From the NCBI GenBank assembly GCA_963848525.1, contig CAWKDZ010000001.1:682001-746000 (forward strand): 64,000 bases of DNA, read 5' to 3'. Position 1 is the first letter of the stretch. Each line of letters starts with the position of its first letter. The stretch is from JACCTU01 sp963848525. GTDB lineage: Bacteria; Actinomycetota; Thermoleophilia; Gaiellales; Gaiellaceae. A model generated the notes under the pieces. The model ran no database searches, was not told where the DNA came from, and saw only the letters and a program-made list of their open reading frames with translations. The position numbers were made by a program, and so were the translations under genes. This document shows, in pieces, positions 9,666-18,234 of this stretch.

Positions 9666-11282
9666 GACCGGCGCGAGCCTCAAGCCGACGACCGCGTCGG
9701 CCGCGCGGAGTGCCTCCGCATGCCCCGTCACCGCGTCCACGAAGTCCGTGCCGGCGAGCTCGAGCAGCTCGGCGTCCGTCTTGGCGACGACGGTTGCCGT
9801 CCGCGGCACGCTGCGCAGCAGCGCGATCTCGCCGAAGAAGTCGCCCGCCGCCAGCTCGCGCGGGGCGGCGCCGTCGCTCGAGACCTCGACGACGCCGTCG
9901 GCGACCACGTAGAAGGCATCGCCGCGCTCTCCTTGGCGCACGATCGTTGCCCCGGCCGCGACGCGGCGGCGCTCGGTGCGGCCCGCCAGGTACTCGACGG
10001 TGGCCGGTGGCAGCGGCGCGAACAACGGCAGCGAGCGAAGGAGCACAGCCTCAGGGGGCGCGCGCTCGTCCATCAACGCGAGCGCGGGCCACGACAGCGC
10101 AGCGGCGAGCGGAAGCAGCGCCCCGACGACGAGCAGCGTGACTCGATCTCCGATCAGGTCGATCAGTACAGGCGCCGCGATCGATCCGAGCGCGATCGCG
10201 ATGAGCGACACGCTCTCCATCGCCGCGAACGCGCGCGCGAGCACCTGGTCGGGCACTGCGCGCTGCAGCAGCGTGTCGCCGGAAACGTCGACGACGGTGT
10301 TCGCGACACCGATCACCGCGAACGCGAGATACGCGACCGCCGCCTCCGGCCAGATCCCGATCGCGGCGAGCGGGAGCCCCCAGAAGACGATGCCGAACGC
10401 GAAGTCGGTACCGAGGCGCGCGCGCGACACGAGCAGCGCGGCGAGCACGCCCCCCACGATCCCGCCGATACCGAGCACGGAGTTCAGGAAGCCGACACCG
10501 GACGCGCCCAGGTCGAGCGTCTCCAGTGCGAGCACCACCACGAGCACGTTGAGTGCGCCGTCGACGAAGGTCTGCGCCGCGAACAGCCCGGTGAGCAGGG
10601 TGAGGCGGCGGTTCGAGACGATCGCGCTGAACCCGGCCGCGCTCTCGCGCAGGAGACTCTGCGGCTCTTCGGGCACCTCGGCCGGCTCGCGCTCCGGCTC
10701 GCGGACGAGCGCGACGAGCACCGCCGACCAGACGAGGAGACCGGCGTCGACGACGAGCGTCGTCGCGACGCCCGTCGTCGCGACGAGGACACCGCCGACC
10801 GCCGGGCCGACGAAGATGCCGACGCTCTCGATCGTGCTCGAGGTGACGTTCGCGGCGGTGAGCTCCGCAGGCGTCCGGGCGAGCTGCGGGACGAGCGCGG
10901 CCTGTGCCGGCCGAAACGCCGTCCCGATTACCGTCGTGACGACCGAGAGCACGTACACGAGGATCGACGGCGCACCGGCGCCGATGAGGACGGCCATCGC
11001 ACCGAGCAGAGCGGCACGACCGACGTCGGCCCCGACCATCACCCGGACGCGTGAGTGGCGGTCGGCAAGGACGCCCAGCAGCGGAGAGGCGATGCCCGCG
11101 GCGACCCAGCGGGCGAGCCCGATCAGCCCGACTGCGTACGCGCCGTCCTCACGGTAGGCGTACACGGCGATCGCGACGAAATAGGCCCACGCACCGACGT
11201 TCGACCCGACCCAGGCGAGCTGAATCCGGCGCAGCGAGCCGTTCGCGAACACGCGCCGGAAGGCGCCCAGGGACTCCCGCAC
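9663..11282 (-). CDS. MFS transporter with C-terminal cyclic nucleotide-binding domain
   Basis: A 539-residue protein if started at GTG 11282 (V-R-E-S-L-G-A-F); an open frame continues upstream to 11408 but without recognisable sequence. Residues about 20-400 are a 12-helix major facilitator domain of the MFS_3/enterobactin-exporter type. Residues about 420-535 form a cyclic nucleotide-binding domain with the phosphate-binding cassette GDFFGEIALLRSVPRTATV, including the Glu and Arg that contact cAMP in the CAP family. The likely role is export or import gated by cAMP or a related nucleotide. Its position facing three nucleotidyl cyclases suggests a local signalling unit (inference). Its substrate is unknown. 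Confidence 0.88.
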   Translation of the reverse strand: MRESLGAFRRVFANGSLRRIQLAWVGSNVGAWAYFVAIAVYAYREDGAYAVGLIGLARWVAAGIASPLLGVLADRHSRVRVMVGADVGRAALLGAMAVLIGAGAPSILVYVLSVVTTVIGTAFRPAQAALVPQLARTPAELTAANVTSSTIESVGIFVGPAVGGVLVATTGVATTLVVDAGLLVWSAVLVALVREPEREPAEVPEEPQSLLRESAAGFSAIVSNRRLTLLTGLFAAQTFVDGALNVLVVVLALETLDLGASGVGFLNSVLGIGGIVGGVLAALLVSRARLGTDFAFGIVFWGLPLAAIGIWPEAAVAYLAFAVIGVANTVVDVSGDTLLQRAVPDQVLARAFAAMESVSLIAIALGSIAAPVLIDLIGDRVTLLVVGALLPLAAALSWPALALMDERAPPEAVLLRSLPLFAPLPPATVEYLAGRTERRRVAAGATIVRQGERGDAFYVVADGVVEVSSDGAAPRELAAGDFFGEIALLRSVPRTATVVAKTDAELLELAGTDFVDAVTGHAEALRAADAVVGLRLAPV

Positions 11283-11367
11283 GCGGCGAGCATTACAATC
11301 CGCAGCTCGCTTTGGAAGATTCCGGGGCCGATCCGCGTCTAGTGAATCGACAGCCGGTCCCTGACCG

Positions 11368-11374
11368 AAAGGAG
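11368..11374 (+). promoter_or_regulatory. Ribosome binding site for the repeat protein
   Basis: AAAGGAG lies 8 nt before the GTG at 11383 and fixes that start. It is one of the few strong Shine-Dalgarno sites in the first 20 kb, where most genes are coupled or near-leaderless, and suggests a well-translated gene. Confidence 0.6.
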
Positions 11375-11382
11375 CAACCCCC

Positions 11383-11661
11383 GTGGAAGATCGCGACGAG
11401 CGCAGCAAGCCGGACGCCGACGTCGAGGGTCACAAGAAGCAGAAGCCGCAGGCGACTGCCGAGCCGACTGCCGAGGGCGAGTCGAAGGACGACTTCGAGG
11501 CGCACAAGAAGCAGAAGCCGCAGGCGACTGCCGAGCCGACTGCCGAGGGCGAGTCAGACGACGACTTCGAGGCGCACAAGAAGCGGAACGCGAGCGACGA
11601 GGCCGGCGCAGAAGGCGAGAGCGACGACTTCGAGGCCCACCGCAAGGTGAAGCCCCAGTAA
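11383..11661 (+). CDS. Small acidic, disordered protein with tandem 24-residue repeats
   Basis: A 92-residue protein from GTG 11383. It has no membrane segment and almost no hydrophobic residues apart from recurring Phe. It is built of repeats ending in a motif of the form D-(V/F)-E-(G/A)-H-(K/R)-K: VEGHKK, FEAHKK, FEAHKK and FEAHRK. Two central 24-residue units (HKKQKPQATAEPTAEGES then two or three acidic residues and FEA) are nearly identical at DNA level, with a 72-bp period starting at 11431 and 11503. I recall similar EAH-type small proteins in Thermoleophilia but know no function for them. Possible roles are a multi-unit precursor peptide, a polyvalent binding protein or a stress-related disordered protein; nothing here decides between these. 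A strong terminator follows, and the gene converges on the subtilase/GAF operon. Confidence 0.75.
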   Translation: MEDRDERSKPDADVEGHKKQKPQATAEPTAEGESKDDFEAHKKQKPQATAEPTAEGESDDDFEAHKKRNASDEAGAEGESDDFEAHRKVKPQ

Positions 11662-11679
11662 CAGGTACGACCGGCAAGC

Positions 11680-11705
11680 ACGGCCGGGGCGAAGGCCCCG
11701 GCCGT
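11680..11705. terminator. Strong hairpin terminator, probably bidirectional
   Basis: Perfect 11-bp stem ACGGCCGGGGC / GCCCCGGCCGT with a 4-nt loop (GAAG), followed by TGCGTTTCT on the plus strand. It lies between the stop of the repeat-protein gene (11661) and the stop of the convergent GAF gene (11713), so it can serve both. Confidence 0.75.
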
Positions 11706-11712
11706 TGCGTTT

Positions 11713-12360
11713 CTACGCCTCGGGCTTGAGCACTTCTTCGAGCGCCTCCAGCAGCCGCAGCCTCGCCTCCCGGCGCTCGGCCGGCAGCGCCTCCAGGTGC
11801 GCCGCGATCCGCGCGACCACAGCCAGCTCGTCCTTACCCTCGTCGATCGCTCGTCGCGCGCGGCGGGAGCGAAGCATCAGGTCGAGTGCGATCGCGGCCT
11901 GGTTCGCGAAGCGGCTCAGCAGGTCCATCTCGGCGAGCGAGAACTGCTTCTCCTTGGGCCGGTCGAGCACCGAGAGGACACCGAGCCCGCGATCCTCGTG
12001 CAGGAGCGGGACGGCCATCAGTCCACGCGGCACGTAGCCCGTCGACTCGGCGGCGTCGCGCGCGAAGCGCGGGTCGCCCTCGAGATCCTCAATCGCAAGC
12101 GGTTGCCGCGTCGCGAGCACCCAGCCGGCGATCCCGGTCCCGGCCGGCAGGCGCCGACCGATGAGTGCGTCGGAGCCCTCGCCCGCGACTGCCTCGAAGA
12201 CGAGCTCGTCGGTCTCCTCGTCGACGAGAAAGACGGACGCGGCCTTCGCGGCGAAGATCGCGCGCGCGGTCTCGACGATCGATTGGAGCAGCGTGCGGTG
12301 CAGTTCGTCCCCCGCGACGAGCCCCCCGGCGACCGCCGCCTTGAACTGATCCTCGCTCAT
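11713..12360 (-). CDS. GAF domain-containing protein
   Basis: A 215-residue protein starting at ATG 12360 (M-S-E-D-Q-F-K-A-A-V). Most of the chain is a GAF sensor domain: L-L-Q-S-I-V-E-T-A-R-A-I-F-A-A-K-A, LVDEETDELVFEAVAG, then G-R-R-L-P-A-G-T-G-I-A-G-W-V and VPLLHEDRGLGVLSVLDR. The C-terminus (after about residue 160) is helical and charged, with no recognisable output domain. GAF domains bind small ligands or sense redox and light. The start codon overlaps the stop of the upstream subtilase gene (ATGA), so the two are translationally coupled. It is the last gene of a three-gene operon. The ligand is unknown. Confidence 0.85.
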   Translation of the reverse strand: MSEDQFKAAVAGGLVAGDELHRTLLQSIVETARAIFAAKAASVFLVDEETDELVFEAVAGEGSDALIGRRLPAGTGIAGWVLATRQPLAIEDLEGDPRFARDAAESTGYVPRGLMAVPLLHEDRGLGVLSVLDRPKEKQFSLAEMDLLSRFANQAAIALDLMLRSRRARRAIDEGKDELAVVARIAAHLEALPAERREARLRLLEALEEVLKPEA

Positions 12361-13211
12361 CCGGCAGCCTCCACATTGTTCGCGGTCAGCGCAAGCATGC
12401 TCTTGACCTGGAAGGGCGCGAGCCCGGGATGCTTCGAGAGCACGAGCGCGCACAGGCCGCTGATGTGCGGCGTCGCGAAGCTGTTCCCGGTCACGCGCAG
12501 CGTCCCGCCGCCGATCCACGCGGCGTCGACCTCGAGCCCGCGCGCGAAGAACTCGACGGGGGGCTCGGGGTTGAAGTAGAAGAGGAACGGGTCCTCGGCC
12601 TCGTGGCTGCCGACCGAGATCACGGACGAGAAGCGCCACGGGTAACTCTCGACGGGCATGTTGTGCGCCGACGCGACGAGCACTGTGCGCTTGAAGTACG
12701 CCGTGTCGGCGAGCTCGTGCAGGACGCCGGCGAAGTCGCGCTTCGTCGTCGAGAGGCTCATGTTGACGACGTCATACCCCTGCTCGATCGCCCAGCGCAA
12801 CCCGGCCAGCAGCACGCGGCCACTGCCCTTGTAGTCGTTCCCGAGCACGCGCACGGAGACGAGCTCGCACTCCGGCGCGAGCGCGCGGACGATCCCGGCG
12901 CAGGCAGTGCCGTGCCCGACGAGGTCGCCCGCGTCGTCGGGCTCGATCGCTGCCTCTTCTCCCTCACCCAGCGAGACGACGTACGACTCACGGACGGCAC
13001 CGACGAGCGGGTGGTCGAGCTCGACCCCGCTGTCGAGGATGCAGACCGTCACGCCGGCGCCGGTCGCGCCTCCGAACGCGGACTCGCGGTCGAGCTCGGC
13101 TGGCCAATGCAGGCCGACGCGGATCCGCTCGACCGCGTCGGCCGGCAGGCTCCAAGCGGGAAGCTCCTCCGGCTCGTCGGCGTGTTCGGAATGCGCGAGG
13201 ACTTGCGTCAC
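12357..13211 (-). CDS. S8 family (subtilisin-like) serine peptidase, probably cytoplasmic
   Basis: A 284-residue subtilase. The catalytic triad is visible: Asp60 in VCILDSGVE, His100 in VGHGTACAGI and Ser244 in GNSFATPHISG, with oxyanion Asn184 in VASAHNMP. There is no signal peptide, propeptide or membrane segment, and the protein is short for the family, so it probably acts inside the cell or is exported by another route. The start overlaps the cyclodeaminase gene upstream and the stop overlaps the GAF gene downstream, each by 4 nt. The substrate is unknown. The adjacent convergent gene encodes a repeat-built small protein, which makes it a possible (untested) substrate. Confidence 0.92.
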   Translation of the reverse strand: MTQVLAHSEHADEPEELPAWSLPADAVERIRVGLHWPAELDRESAFGGATGAGVTVCILDSGVELDHPLVGAVRESYVVSLGEGEEAAIEPDDAGDLVGHGTACAGIVRALAPECELVSVRVLGNDYKGSGRVLLAGLRWAIEQGYDVVNMSLSTTKRDFAGVLHELADTAYFKRTVLVASAHNMPVESYPWRFSSVISVGSHEAEDPFLFYFNPEPPVEFFARGLEVDAAWIGGGTLRVTGNSFATPHISGLCALVLSKHPGLAPFQVKSMLALTANNVEAAG

Positions 13212-13789
13212 TGCGCGACGGCCAGGGTCCGTGCCGACGCCGCCGCCGCGTCCGCCGCGAGGCGCGTCGCGTGGAGCAGCCGCTCGTCCTGCTGGAGCAC
13301 ACCGAGGTTGATCTCGACCAGGTGCGCGGCCGCGCGCGTCGCGCCGAGCGCGAGCATCGCGGCCGCAGTCGCGTCGGGCCGAAAGCGAGGGTCACCGTCC
13401 TCTGCGACCACTGCGGCGAGCTCGGCGACGCTCGACGCCGACTCGGCGATGGCGAGCGGGAACGCGGCCGCCCGCTCGAGCGAGGCCCCGATCAGCTCAC
13501 GGCGCGAGCCGGTGTCGACCTCAGCGGGGAGCCCGAAGGCGGCGAGCGCCTCCTCGTAGACCTCGTCGTTCCGTGGAGCGAGGTCGGTCAGCCGTCCGCG
13601 GAGCACCTTCGCCTGGGCGACGACCGCGCCGCGCATGTCCCAGTCGACCGAGTTCCCGGCCGCCATCTCGACCAGGCCGGCGGCGCAGGCACCGGTCAGC
13701 GCGGCCATCGCTCCGCCACCCGGCGTGGGCGTCTCGGCGGCGATCTCGTCGAGGAGGCCCCGGACGCTGAGGTCGAGCAAGCGCGACAC
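13208..13789 (-). CDS. Cyclodeaminase/cyclohydrolase family protein (FTCD_C-like)
   Basis: A 193-residue all-helical protein of the formiminotetrahydrofolate cyclodeaminase family (PF04961), recognised by ETPTPGGGAMAALTGACAAGL near the N-terminus, the family's glycine-rich signature, and a length close to that of stand-alone members. These enzymes handle formimino- or methenyl-tetrahydrofolate in one-carbon metabolism. It is the first gene of an operon with a subtilase and a GAF protein, joined by 4-nt overlaps. That pairing is not one I can explain from known pathways, so the actual substrate is uncertain. Confidence 0.85.
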   Translation of the reverse strand: MSRLLDLSVRGLLDEIAAETPTPGGGAMAALTGACAAGLVEMAAGNSVDWDMRGAVVAQAKVLRGRLTDLAPRNDEVYEEALAAFGLPAEVDTGSRRELIGASLERAAAFPLAIAESASSVAELAAVVAEDGDPRFRPDATAAAMLALGATRAAAHLVEINLGVLQQDERLLHATRLAADAAAASARTLAVAQ

Positions 13790-13822
13790 GCCTGCGATTC
13801 TCCCAGCGTCCGGGCCGTACGA

Positions 13823-14080
13823 CTAGGGGAGAAAGAGTCGCCTCCGTACTTCCGCCACCGTCGCGGGGGCGGGGTCGACGCCTTCCTGCGCCAGCGCGGC
13901 TTCCAGATCGGCGATCAGAAGCTCGCGAAAACGGGCGTCCGCCTCGGCCCGAGCGACGATGTGGTCGAGGCCGGGCCGGACCAGAGGGAGCTCCTGCGCC
14001 GCTTCGACCCAGCCTCGCGGGGCAGGCGGAAGCAGCCGGAGCAGTTCGGCCAGGCGCTCTTCCGGATGAGGTTTCATCAC
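13823..14080 (-). CDS. Small hypothetical protein encoded with a sigma factor
   Basis: An 85-residue soluble helical protein that begins with GTG 14080 or ATG 14077; the upstream sigma-factor stop (14077-14079) overlaps both, so translation is coupled. Recognisable segments are E-R-L-A-E-L-L-R-L-L-P-P-A-P-R-G-W-V-E-A-A-Q and D-A-R-F-R-E-L-L-I-A-D-L-E-A-A-L. I have seen similar small proteins next to sigma-70 family genes in actinobacteria but can name no function. By position it could modulate the sigma factor, although it has no zinc-binding anti-sigma motif and no membrane segment. Confidence 0.7.
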   Translation of the reverse strand: MMKPHPEERLAELLRLLPPAPRGWVEAAQELPLVRPGLDHIVARAEADARFRELLIADLEAALAQEGVDPAPATVAEVRRRLFLP

Positions 14081-14622
14081 TCCTCTTGACGGCTTTCGCG
14101 TGGGTTTTCTTCCCTGAGGCGATCCTTAAGACGGGCGAGGCAGCGCGAGATCCGGCTCGCGATCGTCCCCGGGGGCAGCTCGAGGGCGTCGGCGATCGTG
14201 CGGTAGCTCTCGTCACGGGCGAAGAAGCGGTCGAGGATCTCGCGGCAGTTCTCCGAGAGCTCGGCGAGCGCGGCCCGCACCGCGAACGCCTCGGTCAGCT
14301 CGTCGAGCGAGTCGTCGGTGGCCTCGATGCCTGGGTCCTCGGTGACCTGCTCGCGCGAGCCGGCGCGGAGGCGGTCGATGCAGAGCCGGCGGGTGAGCGA
14401 GGCGAGCCAGGGCCGAAGCGCGTCGTCGTCCCTGAGGGTGCCCAGGCGCTCGTACGCCCGGGCGAAGGTCTCCTGGAAGACGTCCTCGGCGTCCGCGTCG
14501 GGAAGCCGGAAGGCCTGGGTGATCGCGAAGACGTAACGGGAGTAACGCTCGACGACGAGGCGCCAGGCCTCGTGGTCGCCGGCGCGGCAGCGCGCGACGA
14601 GCTCGGCGTCGGTGAGCTCCAC
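14077..14622 (-). CDS. RNA polymerase sigma factor, sigma-70 family (ECF-like)
   Basis: A 181-residue protein from GTG 14622 (V-E-L-T-D-A-E-L-V-A-R-C). Region 2 lies at about 10-90 (YSRYVFAITQAFRLPDADAE, then D-V-F-Q-E-T-F-A-R-A-Y) and region 4 at about 115-170 (CREILDRFFARDESYRTIAD, then L-P-P-G-T-I-A-S-R-I-S-R-C-L-A-R-L). Size and domain order fit an extracytoplasmic-function-type sigma factor that redirects RNA polymerase. It is transcribed divergently from a DUF1206 membrane-protein gene 40 nt away, a likely target. An 85-residue gene overlaps its 3' end. No classical anti-sigma gene is visible. Confidence 0.9.
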   Translation of the reverse strand: MELTDAELVARCRAGDHEAWRLVVERYSRYVFAITQAFRLPDADAEDVFQETFARAYERLGTLRDDDALRPWLASLTRRLCIDRLRAGSREQVTEDPGIEATDDSLDELTEAFAVRAALAELSENCREILDRFFARDESYRTIADALELPPGTIASRISRCLARLKDRLREENPRESRQEE

Positions 14623-14661
14623 AAGAGCATCAAACAGGACCGCCGTGGGCAGAGCTAGGCG

Positions 14662-15477
14662 ATGGGCACCGCGACCGGCGTACTCAAGCGGTTCGGAGAC
14701 AGCGAATCGGTCGAGCGACTCGGCCGGGTCGGCCTGGTCGCAAAGGGTATTTCCTACGGGATCGTCGGCATCCTGGCCGTCCTCGTCGCGCTCGAGGTCG
14801 GCGGCGCGGCGACCGATCGCCCTGGCGCGCTGCGACTGCTCTCCGAGGAGTGGTACGGCGTCGTCTTGCTCGTTGCCCTCGGGCTCGGCTTCGGCGCCTA
14901 CGCGGTCTGGCGGCTCGCGCAGGCGCTGCTCAACCGCGACGACGAGGGCAACGACTTCGAGGGCTGGGCGAAGCGCGGCGGCGCCCTCGCGAAGGGGCTC
15001 CTCTACTCGGGGCTCAGCCTGCTCGCGTTCTCCTTCGTCACCGGCCCACGCGGCGAGAGCCGCGACGAGCCCGAGCAGACGGCGCGGGTCTTCGAGCTCC
15101 CGCTCGGGCGGTGGCTCGTGCTCGTGTTCGGTCTGGCCCTGATCGGCTACGGGCTCTGGAACGGTTACCGCTCGATCACGGGCAAGTTCCGCAAGAACAT
15201 GAAGACGGGGCAGATGGAGCGCGAGGAGGTCACCCCGCTCGTCAACGCGGTCGGCTTCGCAGGGCATGCGGCGCGAATGGTGCTGTTCTCGCTCGTCGGA
15301 GTCTTCCTCGTGCGAGCGGCCTGGCAGCAAGACGCGAGCGAGGCGATCGGCCTCGACGAGGCGCTCGCCAAGCTGGCGCACCAGGAGCACGGCACGGTCT
15401 GGCTCGGCGCGGCGGCGGTCGGTCTGTTCGCCTACGGGGTCTTCAGCGTCATGCAGGCGCGCTACCGCCAGATTTGA
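14662..15477 (+). CDS. DUF1206 family integral membrane protein
   Basis: A 271-residue membrane protein with about six hydrophobic segments arranged as three repeats of a two-helix unit, as expected for DUF1206: starts with RLGRVGLVAKGISYGIVGIL, repeats at A-K-G-L-L-Y-S-G-L-S and ends A-A-A-V-G-L-F-A-Y-G-V-F-S-V-M-Q-A-R-Y-R. The ATG at 14662 lies 40 nt from the divergent sigma-factor start. Its 3' end overlaps the convergent DUF2339 gene by 29 nt. The function of the family is unknown. Confidence 0.9.
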   Translation: MGTATGVLKRFGDSESVERLGRVGLVAKGISYGIVGILAVLVALEVGGAATDRPGALRLLSEEWYGVVLLVALGLGFGAYAVWRLAQALLNRDDEGNDFEGWAKRGGALAKGLLYSGLSLLAFSFVTGPRGESRDEPEQTARVFELPLGRWLVLVFGLALIGYGLWNGYRSITGKFRKNMKTGQMEREEVTPLVNAVGFAGHAARMVLFSLVGVFLVRAAWQQDASEAIGLDEALAKLAHQEHGTVWLGAAAVGLFAYGVFSVMQARYRQI

Positions 15478-18208
15478 CCTGCCGCTGGTAGAAGAACCCC
15501 GCGAGCAGGAGCAGCGTGCCGACCGCCAGGAACGAGAACGCCCGCGTGACAGACGTCAGGAACGTGAGGTCGTAGAGGAACAGCTTCGCGATGCTGACCG
15601 CGAACAACGCGAGTCCCGCGACGCGAAGGCGCGTGACCCGGTAGCGCAGGCCGATCGAGAGCAGCGCGAGCCCGACGATCGCCCACGACGCGCTCACGGC
15701 GACGTGCCCGCGCTCGAAGTCGGTGTCGACGCTCGCGGGCGAGAGCCACTCCGCGAGCTGTAGCAACGAGAGCGAGAGCGCGTAGACGCCGAGGGCGCCG
15801 GCGATCCAGAGGCCGGCCTCCGCGAGCGCGGGCAGCGCGGAGCGGACGGCGACGGGGAGCGGGCGCTCGTCGGAGGCACCGGAGCGCTCCTCACGGCGGG
15901 CGAGCAGCGCGGCGACGAGCGCCGCCGCCGCCGCCAGCACGACTGCCGCGACGCCGCTGCCTGGATCGCTCGCGGCGACGAAGAGGTCAGCGGGCGGTGC
16001 GGCGACTCCAAGCGTGTACACGACCGCGAGCCCGGCGTACGCGTGCGCCGCGATCAGGAACCTGCTCTCCCCGCTCAGAACCGTCACGCCCGAGAGCGCG
16101 ACTGCGAGCGCGGCCCACGCGAAGACGAGCCAGTTGCCCTCGAGCAGGAGGATGGTGCCGGCCCCGAGCGCTATGACCGCGAGGCCGAACTGCAGGCTCG
16201 CGTAGTCGCGGAACCGCCTCAGCTCGAGCGCTCCGACGAGCGCGAACGGGAGCGCAAGGCCGACGATCCCGAGGCCTTCGAGGTCGACGCTCCCCCACGC
16301 ACCCTCGAGCAGCCGCACGACGGCGACAGCGCCGAGGCCGGCGGCGACGACCGCCCAGGCGACGGAGACGACGTCCAGCTCCTCGACCACTGGCCGGAGC
16401 CGATGCGAGAGCACGCTGACGAGGAAGAGGACGGCACCGAGCGCGAGCGCTGACCAACCTGCGCGCTCCGGCTCGAGCACGGTCAGGTCGAACAACGCCA
16501 CCTTGACGAGCAGGACGCCGAGCGCCACCGAGACGGCCGCACGCACGACCGCGCCGCCGACCCGGCCGGCGATCAGGAAGGCCGCCAGCGCCGCGAGCGC
16601 GGCCGTCGTCGTTACGGCGACATGGCCCCACTCGAAAGCGGCGTCGATCTCGGCCGCTTGGTCCCCGGCCGTGAGCTGCGCGAGCCCGAGGATGCCGAGC
16701 GCGCCGGCGTAGACCGCGAGCACGAGCGCGATGACGCCGGCCACCGGGCGGACGGTGGGCTGCGCGTCACGGACGGCGCGGTCCAGTTCCGCCAGGCGCC
16801 GAGGTCCGCGCGAGCCCTCCCAGACGGCGAACCAGGCCGCCACGGCGCACGCCGCGGCGAGCGCGACGACGCTCGGCGTGCCGGCCGCGGGGTGCAGCTC
16901 CGGCGTGAACAGATCCGTGACGGGCGCATCGACGAGGAGCACGTGGCCGAGGGCGAGCCCGGAGTACGCGAGTGCACCGAACTGGTAGCGCGGCTCGTCG
17001 ATCGCGCGGGCGAGCCACGCGAGGAGGGCTGCCTGCGCAGCGAAGGCGATCGCGAGCGACTGGCCCGAGAGCAGCTCGGCCGCGGCGACCGCGCCGAAGC
17101 TCAGCGCGACCGCGCCGGCGAGGCTGCTCAGGTCGGTCAGCCGCCCGCGGACGAACAGCGCTGCCGCGAGGACGGCGAAGGCGGCGCCGACCACGGCCAG
17201 CGCGACGCCGAGGTCGTCGCCGTCGAAGAGCATCCGCGCCGCGAACGCCGCGAAGGCGGCGCCCGCGAGCACGAGGCTCGCGGAGAACGAGAACTTGCGC
17301 CCGACCTCCGACGCGACGCCCGTGGCGACGAGGATCGACGTGAAGACGGCGGCAACGGCCACGGTTCCCCAGTCGGACGTGTCGGACGCGAGGACGAGCC
17401 AGACCGCCTGGGCCATGCTCGCCAGCGCCGCGACGGCGAAGAGATCCGGCCAGCGCTCGCGCAGGGCGACGACAGCCGAGGCCGCGAACACGATCGCGAC
17501 GAACGCGGACCCGGCGGCCGTGATGCCCTCGTCGAGGGCGAGCAGCGCCGGCGCGGCAATCGCGCCCAGGAGGCCGAACACGGCGACGAGCTCCGACGAC
17601 CACGCGAGCGCGACGGCGACTCCCACCGCGGCGAGCCCTGCTGCGATCGGGAGCGCGAGCGCGGCGGGCACGAGCCCGTAGAGCACCGTCGCCGCCGCCA
17701 GCGTCACGTAACCGCCGGCGAGGCCGGCGCCGACGGCCGCGAGCGAGGAGTACGAATCGGGCTCGCGTCGACGGAGCCAGAAACCTCCGGCGAACACGAC
17801 GGCCGACGCCGCCGCGCCGAGCAGCACGCGGAGCTCCGGGCCGATCCAGCCGCGGTTCGCGGCGAGCACGAAGAAGAAGACGACGCCGAGGAGCGTCACG
17901 ATCCCGCCCGCGATCGCGAACGCCTTCGGCCCGACGAGGTCGGAGAAGGAGACGTCGAGGTCCCAGAAGGGCGGCTTGCGCGGAGGCTCTGGGGGTTTCG
18001 GTCGAGCCGGCGCGAAGACGATCTCCGGCTGGGGTCGCCGCACGGCCACCGGCGGTGCTGGCGCCGGCGTCGCGGCGGGCTCCACAGCAACCGCGGGCGG
18101 CGCCGCTAGCTGACGCAGCTCCCCGAGCTCGCGCTGAAGCGCGGCCACCGCGTCCTCGGCAGCGGTCAGGCGACGCCTGAGCTCGTCGTTCCTGGCCGTC
18201 TCAACCAC
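15449..18208 (-). CDS. DUF2339 family polytopic membrane protein
   Basis: A 919-residue protein from GTG 18208. Residues 1-35 are a charged coiled-coil helix (D-E-L-R-R-R-L-T-A-A-E-D-A-V-A-A-L), followed by a Pro/Ala-rich linker to about residue 80 and then more than 20 hydrophobic segments, beginning with V-G-P-K-A-F-A-I-A-G-G-I. This layout, cytoplasmic coiled coil plus a very long membrane domain, is typical of DUF2339 (PF10101). The function is unknown. Upstream of the start is a palindromic site (18235-18263) that may regulate it. The 3' end overlaps the DUF1206 gene. Confidence 0.9.
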   Translation of the reverse strand: MVETARNDELRRRLTAAEDAVAALQRELGELRQLAAPPAVAVEPAATPAPAPPVAVRRPQPEIVFAPARPKPPEPPRKPPFWDLDVSFSDLVGPKAFAIAGGIVTLLGVVFFFVLAANRGWIGPELRVLLGAAASAVVFAGGFWLRRREPDSYSSLAAVGAGLAGGYVTLAAATVLYGLVPAALALPIAAGLAAVGVAVALAWSSELVAVFGLLGAIAAPALLALDEGITAAGSAFVAIVFAASAVVALRERWPDLFAVAALASMAQAVWLVLASDTSDWGTVAVAAVFTSILVATGVASEVGRKFSFSASLVLAGAAFAAFAARMLFDGDDLGVALAVVGAAFAVLAAALFVRGRLTDLSSLAGAVALSFGAVAAAELLSGQSLAIAFAAQAALLAWLARAIDEPRYQFGALAYSGLALGHVLLVDAPVTDLFTPELHPAAGTPSVVALAAACAVAAWFAVWEGSRGPRRLAELDRAVRDAQPTVRPVAGVIALVLAVYAGALGILGLAQLTAGDQAAEIDAAFEWGHVAVTTTAALAALAAFLIAGRVGGAVVRAAVSVALGVLLVKVALFDLTVLEPERAGWSALALGAVLFLVSVLSHRLRPVVEELDVVSVAWAVVAAGLGAVAVVRLLEGAWGSVDLEGLGIVGLALPFALVGALELRRFRDYASLQFGLAVIALGAGTILLLEGNWLVFAWAALAVALSGVTVLSGESRFLIAAHAYAGLAVVYTLGVAAPPADLFVAASDPGSGVAAVVLAAAAALVAALLARREERSGASDERPLPVAVRSALPALAEAGLWIAGALGVYALSLSLLQLAEWLSPASVDTDFERGHVAVSASWAIVGLALLSIGLRYRVTRLRVAGLALFAVSIAKLFLYDLTFLTSVTRAFSFLAVGTLLLLAGFFYQRQVKSGGSAPA

Positions 18209-18234
18209 AGAACCGCTCGCGGTATCGCATCTCT

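Noticed and set aside
16622..18109. A 495-codon + strand frame inside the DUF2339 gene
   Set aside because: Composition is charged and repetitive (R, E, D, G), typical of the antisense of a membrane protein. The - strand product is a recognisable family.
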